From Cordyceps javanica (Eukaryota > Ascomycota > Sordariomycetes > Hypocreales > Cordycipitaceae), in assembly GCA_036850795.1 (NCBI GenBank), contig JAAECO010000004.1, positions 6,510,001 to 6,574,000 on the forward strand: DNA of 64,000 nt, in the 5' to 3' direction. Numbering within the stretch: position 1 is the first letter of the stretch; every line of letters starts with the position of its first letter. The notes under the pieces are model-generated. The model made no database searches. It saw only the letters and a list, made by a program, of their open reading frames with translations, and was not told where the DNA came from. Made by a program: the position numbers and the translations under genes. Below, one piece after another: positions 50,815 to 60,177 of this stretch.

Positions 50815-51491
50815 AGTCGAGACTCTCCCGTACCTTCCAGACTTGCTGAAACAAGGTCACTGGCTTAGATTCTTGGCGTGGCAGTGCGCGGCCACGGCGC
50901 GGCCCATGCGGCTCGCCTCGTCGACGAGGCGCGGACATCTCCTCGGCGGAGAACTGGCGCGTCCTCGGGGTTGTTCGTCGAGCGACACGACGCTGCCGGT
51001 GGCCATGATCTCGATGCACTTGGCGCCCTGCGCCCGACGGGCACTCGTCTGGTCCGTCGGCGAGCAGGGGCGGCCTGGTCGCAGAAGAAGCCCGGGCGGA
51101 CGGCGCCGACGCCGAACCGCTGCAGGGCATCGCCGGGCGGCATGTTGAAGAGGTCGCCGTGGCCGGCCGTCTGGCTCAGGTTACGCGCCGGCGCTGTACA
51201 CGCGGGGCCCGGGGATACCGCCGTCGTTGATGGCGGCCGCCAACTCGCAGCCCAGACCGCCGCAGTCACTCATATCGATGTGTAGCCCATCTGGAGTGCC
51301 CGCCAGCACTGCCGTCGCAGCCGCGCGCCCTGCGTGGCCGGGTGCTCGGCAATGGGCCCGTACGACAAATTTGCGACTACGTAAGGAACATAGGCTAGAG
51401 CCTCCTGTCGAGGAACTTGGAAAACATGGGTCACTTGCCTTGCCATCGTCGCCGTTGTTTTGTGCCCTTCATTGTCACCAACCAGCATCAT
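50815..51491 (-). pseudogene. Amidohydrolase (metal-dependent hydrolase) fragment, multiply frameshifted
   Basis: Minus-strand pieces in correct order but different frames recall the middle of a fungal amidohydrolase of the imidazolonepropionase/Xaa-Pro dipeptidase-like group. They are RRQCWRALQMGYTSI, DMSDCGGLGCELAAAINDGG, PGPRVYSAGA, LSQTAGHGDLFNMPPGDALQRFG, AKCIEIMATGSVVSLDEQPR, RQFSAEEMS and LVDEASRMGRAVAAHCHAK. The last includes metal-ligand-type histidines. Frame changes occur near 51270, 51190, 51060 and 50945. The N-terminal metal motif and the C-terminal third are missing. This segment is much richer in G+C than its flanks, as an intact gene would be, so the decay may be fairly recent; repeated sequencing errors are an alternative, less likely, explanation. 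Confidence 0.78.
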
Positions 51492-52581
51492 AGTCCACCT
51501 TGAATTGATTGGCTACTCTTTCCTCTCATAGGTTTGCCTTTGGTGTCCGCCAGTTGTAGTTATATCTATGCCGTGCACCGGCCGGAATTCAGTGTCATCG
51601 GGGCCAACAAAAAACTTTCTAGCAAGCCCCTTGTCGCAGGCTGTCGAGGCCCCAAATTGTAAGGCTTTGGCTTGCGAGTAACTATACCTCGAATAGTTTA
51701 CCTGGCTTCGCTCATGTTGCTCGCTAGTTGTGTCCATGGATCATCTCTGATGAAAACGAGTCGAGAAGTCAGTGCACAGACAACGGGGCTGGAAACCGTG
51801 ATCAATGTATAGCTGTATGCTCAATTTTGAAAGCGCCAAATGCAGAAAGGAAATCTCTCCGGGGCACCTATTATTAAAAGCTCGTAGTTTGTCACCCTGT
51901 TGAAATAATACTTGCGTGCCAAGTGCCATCTATGTGTACTCTCTTGAGCGTGTCTGTCATCTGATGATGTACGACGGTGCCAATACAAATACACGTGCCC
52001 TCGCAATGTCGAGCCAGATTTTACGGAAAGAAGACCAACCGATCGAACCATATTGTCAGTAATCCTGCCAGCACGCAAGCGCACAATGGCTTACTTTGGT
52101 GTGCCGACGGCCGCAAATGTCGAATACGAACGGGTTTGAATAGAGACACGTGGGTCTGGTTCTGCACGGAACGCGGAAGATTTGTCTCATTCAATAAACT
52201 AAAATTGGCCGTTGCCGGAAATCTCCACAGTTGAGATGTGACTGGGCCTTTTGGATGATTCTATACAAAAGTTCCCATCTAGGAGTAGAAGGTGGTTTAT
52301 ACTTGACGAATAATATTGCTCCTTTCTCGCGCGGCTGCATCTGCAGATTGCAGTTTTCAATGGACTCATCGTAACGCGCGATTGCGCGATTGGGATTCCT
52401 GTATTGCACCATTCCCTAGCCTAGTAGGTGACTTTGAAACGTAGCCTTGTCGGGATTTAGTGCTCTGCGAACAAAAGTTGTTTATTTCCATAGGTTGGAT
52501 GCTATAAATCCAACCGGCTCGGCGTAGATTATTGTTGCCGTCAATCATCTTGTCCCACGGCCCAGTTGCCAAGCCGCCAAC
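51492..52581. other. Intergenic region, promoter of the OPT gene
   Basis: About 1.1 kb with no supported gene. The sequence returns to lower GC content beyond the amidohydrolase relic. An open frame at 51513-51737 (minus) has no motif. Confidence 0.5.
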
Positions 52582-55306
52582 ATGGTTCTCCCTTCTGAGC
52601 ATGGAGTTGAATCGGGATTGGCGCAAGCGCCAGTCTCCCCGATTCTCAACATCCAAGACGAAAAGGAATTTCATAAGAAAACCGAGACCAGCGCCGTATC
52701 AACGGGGCTATCCGATGAGGCAGCGAGCGACAGCGATGCTAATAGTGACAATGCCATTCTCGACACGGCTGAAGAGATCGCAACTCATATGCTACCACTG
52801 AGAGATGATTTCGAACCGGCAATGACCTTTCGCAGTCTATTTCTTGCATCGTGCCTTGCTGCATTCCAAGCTGCCATGAGCCAAATCTATTCTGTATTTG
52901 CCTACCTTAGCCCATTCTACTCTGCCTCGAGAATCCCGATTTCGACACATTACTCACATCGCTGTTGCTTTTAGTTCAAACCAACGTCTGTTGGTGTATC
53001 TGGAACATTCATTGTTTTGATAGCCTATTTTGCAGGAATAGGGTGGGCTAAATTTCTTCCTCGAGGAGACAAGTACGAGGCTCGATGGAGAGAAAAGGGT
53101 GGACAAGGTGAACTGCCTAGATGGATCCGTGTCGTGTCCTTTTTTAATCATGGACATTGGAATCTCAAGGAACACGCAATCTGCTCCATTACCGCGACAT
53201 CTGCCTCCAATGCTACAGCGAGCATCACTGTTTTTACGGCGCAGGATTTGTTCTACGACTTGCCTCTGACGGCAACAACGGTAGTGCTAAGTACGCTCTC
53301 TATCGGTCTCTTCGGATACGGTCTTTGCGGCATATTCCGTCCAATCGCCGTGTGGCATGTTGAGTCGGTCTACTGGGGAAATATCCCTACCGTCAAGACC
53401 CTTCAAGGGTTGCACTGGTCGGAAATCAAGAGCTCCAAACCCCTGCGAGTGTTTTGGTGGAGTTTTACGGGCATGTTTGCCTACGAGTTCTTTCCAGCGT
53501 ACATTATGCCCTGGCTCAACTCGGTCTCTATTCCTTGCCTTGCAGCCATGAAAGCCACAGGTGCCAAAGCTGCCACTCTGACAAATCTCTTTGGGGGTGC
53601 CCAAACAAACGAAGGGCTGGGTCTATTCACCTTGTCCTTTGACTGGCAATATGTATGTCTGTCTACTTACCTACAACAGAGTCCTCATTGCTCACGTAGC
53701 TACAGATTACTTCTGGCGCTACATCGTTGCCACTGACGACTCAACTGCACTCGGCCGTGGGCTTCTTCATTTGTTTCATAGCAATGGCCGGCATATACTA
53801 CAACAATGTTTGGGAATCACGGAAACAACCTTTCATGTCAACCCGTCTTCGGACAGCGAATGGCACTGCGTATCCCGTCGGAAAAGCATTTTCGGGCGGT
53901 ATTCTCGATGAGAACGCTTTGCAGCGATACGGGATCCCGAGACTGACCGGGAGCTTTGCCTACGCTATGCTCATGGCTAACATGGCGGTACTTTGCAATG
54001 CCAACCATCTTCGAGACTTTGCGGCTTGCTAACGCGTCAATCACAGATTGGCGCCCTCATTGCGCACTGTATATTGTTCTGGGGAAAGGACATCGTCAAA
54101 ACATACCAAAGTGCGCGCAAGGGGAAATTCAACGACAGGCATCACGAGCACATGGCTAAGCACTACAAGGAAACGCCGTCGTGGTGGTACGTTGTCCTTT
54201 TGGTAGGCAGCTTTGTGCTTGGCCTTGCTGTCATTCTGAGCCAAAATATCACGCTTCCTGTCTGGGCATATATCGTCTCTCTTCTTCTCGGAATCGTTAT
54301 AGCCCCATTTGTATGTGGCGCTCACCGTTTTGACCTAATGAAGAAGCATCCTCCTGACCCAACCTTTTTGCTAGAGCGTCATCCTACTCGCCCGCTTCGG
54401 AAACGGCATCGCGACAAACAACTTGTCAAAGATGATTGCCGGACTTACACTCCCGGGCCGTCCGATTGGAAACATGTACTTTGCCGCGTGGTCGCACAGT
54501 ACGATTGCCAGCTGCGTCAACTTGTCAAGCGATCTAAAACTGGGAGACTACCGTACGTTGCGAGCTTCTGTCTACGATTCCCATCTTGACTACTTGATGC
54601 ATGCTCACACAACTATACAGTGAAAATCCCACCACGTGTCATGTTCCTGACACAAATCTACGGCACGGTGCTTGGTGCAGTGGTCAACTACGCAGTCATG
54701 ATCTCCATCGTCAACGACAATCGAGACCTGCTCGCCAACACGAACGGCAATGCTTCGTGGAGCGGAGCTAGCATACAGGCTTATAATACCAATGCTACTT
54801 CCTGGGCTCTGGCAAAGTATCTGTACACAGTCGGCTCCACATACGCCATTATTCCATTCGGTATCCTCATCGGCGCCGTCTTAGTTCTCATACAGCGTAT
54901 CGTTGTCATTGTAGGTCATTCTATCATGGACGCAGTTGCCAGCTCGTTACTGATGCATCAATCACAGTTCGTACCCAAAATCCGTGGATTTTCCCTCGAT
55001 CGTCTCAACTTGCCTCAGCTATTGCAATATGCTGGTTTCATACCCTACAACCAGTCGCAGACATGCATTATTTTGAGCGGAATCATTGCTGGCGTTTTTG
55101 TGCAGTTTTACCTTAGAAACTATCACCCGCGCATCTTCAAGAACTATGCCTACTTGGTAACGAGTGCCTGGGACGGAGGCAGCCTGACCTGCCTGTTCAT
55201 CCTATCTTTTGCTGTGTTTGGCGCAGCCGGCCGATCGGTTCCCTTCCCGCAGTGGTGGGGAAACAACGTCAAAGGCAATTTGGATCTCTGTCCTGTGTCA
55301 GAATAG
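52582..55306 (+). CDS. OPT-family oligopeptide transporter
   Basis: Six exons are inferred: 52582-52893, 52975-53652, 53706-53987, 54047-54310, 54375-54552 and 54621-55306, for 799 residues. OPT proteins are proton-coupled plasma-membrane importers of small peptides, glutathione or metal chelates. A 75-residue acidic cytosolic N-terminus precedes many hydrophobic helices. Family features include FEPAMTFRSLFLASCLAAF, FKPTSVGVSGTFIVLIAYF, FNHGHWNLKEHAIC (the NPGPFNIKEH-like block), SFDWQYITSGATSLPL across intron 2, NNVWESRKQPFMS, IGALIAHCILFWGKDI, FGNGIATNNLSKMIAGLTLPGRPIGNMYF, and KIPPRVMF across intron 5. The C-terminus FPQWWGNNVKGNLDLCP resembles the usual WWG ending. Each intron keeps the frame and has GT-AG ends; their absence from a single long frame reflects splicing, not decay. 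Substrate unknown. Confidence 0.93.
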
Positions 55307-55854
55307 TGTTTAGGGGTCTGACTACGGCGAAAATGAGCCGTCAAGTGAGGCTTTGTTACTGTTAGTACTTACAAGTGGTTATTACTTACAAGTGCCCGTA
55401 AGCTACCACTTACCCTAACCCTCAAGTGCAGCCAACGGAGGCGTCCACCAGCCAAAGCACATATACAGAGTTGATAGAAGAAAATATTACTAGAATACCT
55501 GAGAAATAAATATGCTTTTATCTGCAATGTGATTTTTTATCATCCCAACACTCTCAAAGTCACTGTCATGTCGCCGTATACCATTTCTGTGCCACAGCTT
55601 CAGCCACAGCCGAGCGCAAACGTGCACGTGCCCTTCAGCAGAAGCTCTCACAGAGCGGAGCTCGGCTACCCACTCTCGGGGCCATCACCCGCCACAGCTG
55701 GCCTTCCGCCTGACGAGGTTGCCCACGCAACCACCGTCACCTCAGCCCATCTTCGAAACCTCGGCCAGCATCGACTACGATCTCTCTCCCCGACGCGCCT
55801 ACGAGACGACCGACACCATCGCTCTCCCATATCACATAATCCCATACGGCAAAA
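55307..55854. other. Intergenic region with short repeats
   Basis: 548 bp downstream of the OPT gene. ACTTACAAGTG occurs at 55367-55377 and 55384-55394, followed by CCCTAACCCT at 55413-55422, a single telomere-like unit pair. The 3' half is the promoter of the next gene. Confidence 0.5.
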
Positions 55855-56525
55855 ATGGTTGTAAGTAGACAACACCCCCCTGGCACCGTGTGTGGCAGCT
55901 CTCCGCCCTTGCCTTGCGGTCACCTTCCGCCGAGGTGGTCGTGATCGCATCGCAACGGCACAAAGCCGGCGCATCTTGCGCCCGCCAGTCCCTCCTTTTC
56001 AGAGGCCGAGCTTTCCCCTTTGTTCGGCCGAGTGGTTCACATAACCGTTTCTGGTTTTTGGGCTCTTGTCTAAGACGATTCTCCTTCTCTTGCAGCTCCT
56101 CAACCTACTGACGTTCGGATTATGGTCAAAGGTCGGACGATTGACGCACTATGCCTTTGACGCCGTCCTCAGTACGTACAGGTCCTCTCTTTTCCGGTAC
56201 CCGCTGAATCCTAACGCACGACACTCCCATAGTCTCCGCATTTCTTGCGGGCATGAAGCGATCGACCGGCTTGACGTGAGTACAAACCGAACCGCGAGCC
56301 CCTCCACCCGGATTCGTCGCCGTCGCGGGCGCCTGCTGAGCATCCGCGACGAAATTTGGTTCTGGCTAACGAGACAGCGTCGCCAGTTTCAAGACGGAAA
56401 AGGTCGCCGGCGACAACAAGGAAGCCAACAAGTGGATCGACAAGTACCTCGGTCTCGGCGAATGGGTCATGGATCAGTCCGTGGCCATCGCCGGCTCCAG
56501 CAGCTTCTTCGAACGCACGCGATAG
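55855..56525 (+). CDS. Small DUF1748-like conserved fungal protein
   Basis: Four exons, 55855-55860, 56096-56171, 56233-56275 and 56378-56525, encode 90 residues. The first exon is just six bases (Met-Val) followed by a perfect GTAAGT donor and a 235-nt intron ending TTCTCTTGCAG. The core is LTHYAFDAVLISAFLAGMKRSTGLT, recognised as the DUF1748 family, then VASFKTEKVAGDNKEANKWIDKYLGLGEWVMDQSV and a C-terminal FFERTR. All three later junctions (phases 0, 1 and 2) are needed to recover this continuous sequence. One central hydrophobic helix is likely, suggesting membrane association. Members are small proteins of unknown function found across fungi. The gene is easy to miss because no exon exceeds 50 codons. 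Confidence 0.88.
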
Positions 56526-56993
56526 AAGGTCAGAACGGCTCAAGGACAGAATTTGCGACAAATTTTGGGACTCATGGGATTCAAACCTCGCTACTCACCT
56601 TCACCCAAGGCCGCCGCCGCCGCCGTGCACGACGTGTCACTACCCTGCCCAAGCATCAGCTTGTAACTAAGTAGAACGGGGATAGAACGGGCGTTAGCGG
56701 CCGTGTGCCATAGTACATCGTTTTCTTTTTTGTTTGGGGCGTTTTTGTCAATTTTTTGTTACCCACACGTATGCAAAGTTTAGGATTTACGAGATATGGA
56801 TATTTATTGTGTATTCTTCTCTGACCGTTGTGCTCGTATCGACCAGTGACGAACAATGTACGAAGAACAAGTGAGCTCGAGCGTTGAACATGACCGTAGA
56901 TTAAACAAAAGTTGATGAATAAAAAGTCATATTGGGTGCTGAGTTGCTAACCGAAGGTGCCCCAAGTTCATGGAGGTACAAATTTACGGCACA
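56526..56993. other. Convergent 3' flanks, no gene
   Basis: 468 bp between the DUF1748-like and Atg28-like stop codons. AT-rich from 56720 to 56930. No gene seen. Confidence 0.55.
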
Positions 56994-58859
56994 CTATTCC
57001 TCCCTTCCCAGTTCGGCCAGGAATTCAGGCGGCACATCATTCTCACTGTCAACTCTCTTTAACTCTGCTATTGTTTCGACCTCGTCACCTGCTCCGAGGG
57101 CTCCCTTGTTCGATGCATCGTCAGTCGAGGCAAGTAAATCTGGTGGGACCTCGTTATCGCTCTCGTCTATAGTCTGGCTTGCGTGGTGCAGTTCTGGGAT
57201 CTCTTCATTTTGAGATGTCTCTGGTTGCGACGACGTTTCTTCCTCGAAGAAGCTCTTGAGCATATCCTGGGCCTCACGAAAAGCCTCCAGCTCAGCTCCA
57301 ATCGCACATACCAGCAGGTTCCATCGCTCAGACTCAGCCTGACTCAAACACCTCCCGAGCTGAGCAACAACATCGTCCATCTTTTCCAGGTGATCTTTGA
57401 TGAGACTTTCCTGTGACGGGACTTTCTCTTTACCCTTGGCCGATGGAGGGACTTGCGGCGCGCCAGTCTTCATCAGATGTCGTAAGCTTGATTCAAAGCT
57501 TGTCACGAGTTTCGTCACCTCACGCCATACAGCACTGCCGTCTTCTAACGCCTGCCTTTCTTTGCTAATCTGCCGTCTGCGTTGGTCGAGCATGTTGACC
57601 TCTTGCTCCCACCAAGATGTGGCCATGGCAGGTGTTCGCCGTTCAGGGATCAATCCTAGAAACTCCACGCCCCCAGAGCTTTCGGCACCATTTCCTGCAG
57701 CGCCAGGATAAGAGAAAACCTCGGGATCAAGCGGCTGGACTGGTGGGTGCATCATTATTGATTGAAGCTCAGCATCGATGTCTTTGAGCGCACCACGATA
57801 GCCGCTTAACCCAGCATCACGCCGGTTTTGCACATCTTCCATTTTTTCTCTTACGAACTTGCGCTGGTTTCGCATTGCCATGAGTTTCTCCTCTAGCTGT
57901 CTGATTTCCTGTGTCAGAGAATTATATTTCAAACCTAGCTCCCGTATCTCTTTGCCCAGAGGCTCCTTCTCATTATCCTCAAGCTCATGGAGCTCGTTGT
58001 CGACGCCGTTTCTTTTCGCTGATAAGCGTGATAGATGTTTCAAGGCTCTTTTGCGTTCGGACAGCGCCGCATCGACATGGGCGTCCTCTTCCTGCTTCAG
58101 TTCCACCAGTGCTGCCATCGCTTTACGCAAGCCGGCTCTGGCCGATCTGAGACCGAGAGGCTTACCAGCTGCGGGCTGTCGCACTGGTATAACATTGCCA
58201 TCTTTAGTCGAACGCGCTGGCGTATGTAGCGAGTTAATCATTCTCGATTTGGAAGTTGCGGTGGAGTAGAAGGTCCCTGTTGGTGTACTACTGCCAGTGC
58301 CGCTATAGTCATCGCCGTCGCCTGGCAATCTACCGCTGCCAGCAATCAATCCTGTAGCCTGAAGGTCAAGCAGCTGCTGAATTTCCGCCTCAATAGCCCG
58401 CTCCCTGCGACTAAAGGCACGCCATGCCGAGTCTGGACGCACCTGGCCACGTTGGCGAGGCGGGTGGAACAAAAGGCTGCCAAGCTGAGCAGTGCTGGCG
58501 GCGACGATGCCCTGGGATCGGCCTGCATCGGAGCTTGCTGGAGAGCGATTACTTCTCATAATGGAGCCTGAGATGGGAGGAGGGGGGCCGTGAAACATGG
58601 CTCGCCGTTTCGATGTGGAAGGCGAGCCTGCCGAGCTGGGCGCGTGGTTACTCCAGCCATCGTCCGACTTGTCTCTGTAGGACGGCGCAGACTGCCTACG
58701 GTTGTCGTAGCTTTGTTCCAGCGACATTTCAGGGTATTCTGGCTTCGGGTCTAGCTCGGTGAGCTGGTATTCGGTCGATGAGCGCGTTGGAGGGCTGCGA
58801 AAAGCGGCCAGTATTGGGGGCCGCAGATTAGGACTCGAGATACTGTCTGCGCTGGACAT
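56994..58859 (-). CDS. ATG28: Autophagy-related protein Atg28-like
   Basis: A single exon encodes 621 residues. Atg28 is a coiled-coil protein first described in methylotrophic yeasts, where it acts in pexophagy and other autophagy with Atg17-type scaffolds; filamentous fungi have longer homologues. Residues 1-250 are disordered and rich in Ser/Pro (PPPPISGSIM, GSSTPTGTFYST). Residues 255-370 are strongly coiled-coil (LVELKQEEDAHVDAALSERKRAL, LGLKYNSLTQEIRQLEEKL). A conserved central block follows (GVEFLGLIPERRTPAMATSWWEQEVNMLDQRRRQI), as does a helical ESERWNLLVCAIGAELEAFREAQ segment. The acidic C-terminus carries two similar short motifs, DNEVPPDLL and ENDVPPEFL. No signal peptide or transmembrane helix is seen. 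It is divergent from the WD40 gene. The assignment rests on pattern memory of fungal Atg28 annotation. Confidence 0.8.
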   Translation of the reverse strand: MSSADSISSPNLRPPILAAFRSPPTRSSTEYQLTELDPKPEYPEMSLEQSYDNRRQSAPSYRDKSDDGWSNHAPSSAGSPSTSKRRAMFHGPPPPISGSIMRSNRSPASSDAGRSQGIVAASTAQLGSLLFHPPRQRGQVRPDSAWRAFSRRERAIEAEIQQLLDLQATGLIAGSGRLPGDGDDYSGTGSSTPTGTFYSTATSKSRMINSLHTPARSTKDGNVIPVRQPAAGKPLGLRSARAGLRKAMAALVELKQEEDAHVDAALSERKRALKHLSRLSAKRNGVDNELHELEDNEKEPLGKEIRELGLKYNSLTQEIRQLEEKLMAMRNQRKFVREKMEDVQNRRDAGLSGYRGALKDIDAELQSIMMHPPVQPLDPEVFSYPGAAGNGAESSGGVEFLGLIPERRTPAMATSWWEQEVNMLDQRRRQISKERQALEDGSAVWREVTKLVTSFESSLRHLMKTGAPQVPPSAKGKEKVPSQESLIKDHLEKMDDVVAQLGRCLSQAESERWNLLVCAIGAELEAFREAQDMLKSFFEEETSSQPETSQNEEIPELHHASQTIDESDNEVPPDLLASTDDASNKGALGAGDEVETIAELKRVDSENDVPPEFLAELGREE

Positions 58860-60177
58860 GTCGGCTACTGGTCTGCTTGGTGGCCTGCAGGCGGAAGGGG
58901 TAGGATCGCGGTCCTATGAAAACATTCTGCTGGGAAAACAAATCGCAAGAAACAAGAGACGGGTTGCAGTAAGATAGAATGTCACGTCGTGGCTGTAGAC
59001 AGAGGTGCTCACGAGGTCAGGTATGGGGGCCGAGAGTAAGTCGCATGTGCCGCCAGAGCTGCCTGCCGAGCTGTACGTACCTGCCCTGGGCACCTTCATC
59101 CATTTATTGCTAGGAAAGTCGAGGCTTCAGAAGTACTTATAGGGCCAAGCTACTTTGCAGCTTAGGTAAGTACTTACCCAGGTCTATGAATAAGGTACAT
59201 ATATGCATACATGGACAAGGGGTGATGCACCTATTCTTGCAGCCTCTAAGTACGTCTTTTAAGGATTTTGACATTGTATACATATGGGTAATCTGGAAAT
59301 CTGATTTCTTTGGAGCCATTTCGCCCGCTGAAACTGATACAGGACTGGGACGGCAGCTGCCTGGTTCTGTTCCACACAGTAAGTACCTTTCTAGAGCCGC
59401 GAGGTGTCCAGAGATAGGTACTTAGGGGTTTACTTGGGCGGTGCGCGTGCTAAAGGCAGGCACCTGGGTACTTACATTAGTACTACGGTAGGTAGGTAGG
59501 TCGCAATCAGATCTATTTACTATGAGGGTGGCATCTGCCTCGGGTAGGAGAGGTAGGTACCCAATACGAAAATTAAAATTGAAAACTATAATATCTACTC
59601 ATGGCAGATTGTGCATTGATTTGCTCGGAATTCCTCGCGGCCCACCACAGCAGCACTGCCCACCGATACCAGACGATCAGATACAAGTACGGAGTACCAA
59701 CCTCCCTAAGAGTTGGCAGTTGGGCAAGTCGTAGACAAAAAGCACCACGACACGACACGCAAGGACAGGACCAGCTTGCAGTTTCTTTTGCCCAAGGCAA
59801 AGTCTCATCCATCAAAAGTACAATTCACGCAACGAGTCGGTGTCAGCTTCGTCTTTGCCCTCCTTAAGCAAGCAAGCAAGCCAACAGTCCGCGCGGGCAA
59901 AAAAGAAAAAAGCTCGCCGCCCACCCGCAGCCTGAGCAGACAGCAGCATCTGCGGCACGTTGGCTGGCCGCGGCTGCAGGAGCTTTCAAGTGACCAAAAA
60001 AATCCAACAAAGCACGCCGCCTTCTTGTCCCGCCCTGCTGCAACTGGAAACCAGGCTCTGACCCCGTTACGCAACAACGCGCGGGCTGAGACCATCTGGA
60101 GGGCGCCCCCATCGCCTCACCACCAACCGCCCGGCCGCCTTACCACTTCCCTCACTGGCCCCGTCCGCCCACCACCA
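58860..60177. other. Divergent upstream region of ATG28-like and WD40 genes
   Basis: 1.3 kb between start codons. It contains GTACGGAGTAC at 59687-59697, a GGTAGGTAGGTAGG run at 59488-59501 and many GGTAC/GTACC words at 59160-59560. The last ~450 bp is open in frame with the WD40 protein but lacks an ATG and is probably its long 5' leader. No other gene seen. Confidence 0.5.

Noticed and set aside
52582..55306. OPT transporter as a pseudogene, because no single frame covers it
   Set aside because: Every frame change coincides with a GT-AG intron of 52-81 nt that restores family motifs; five introns explain it.
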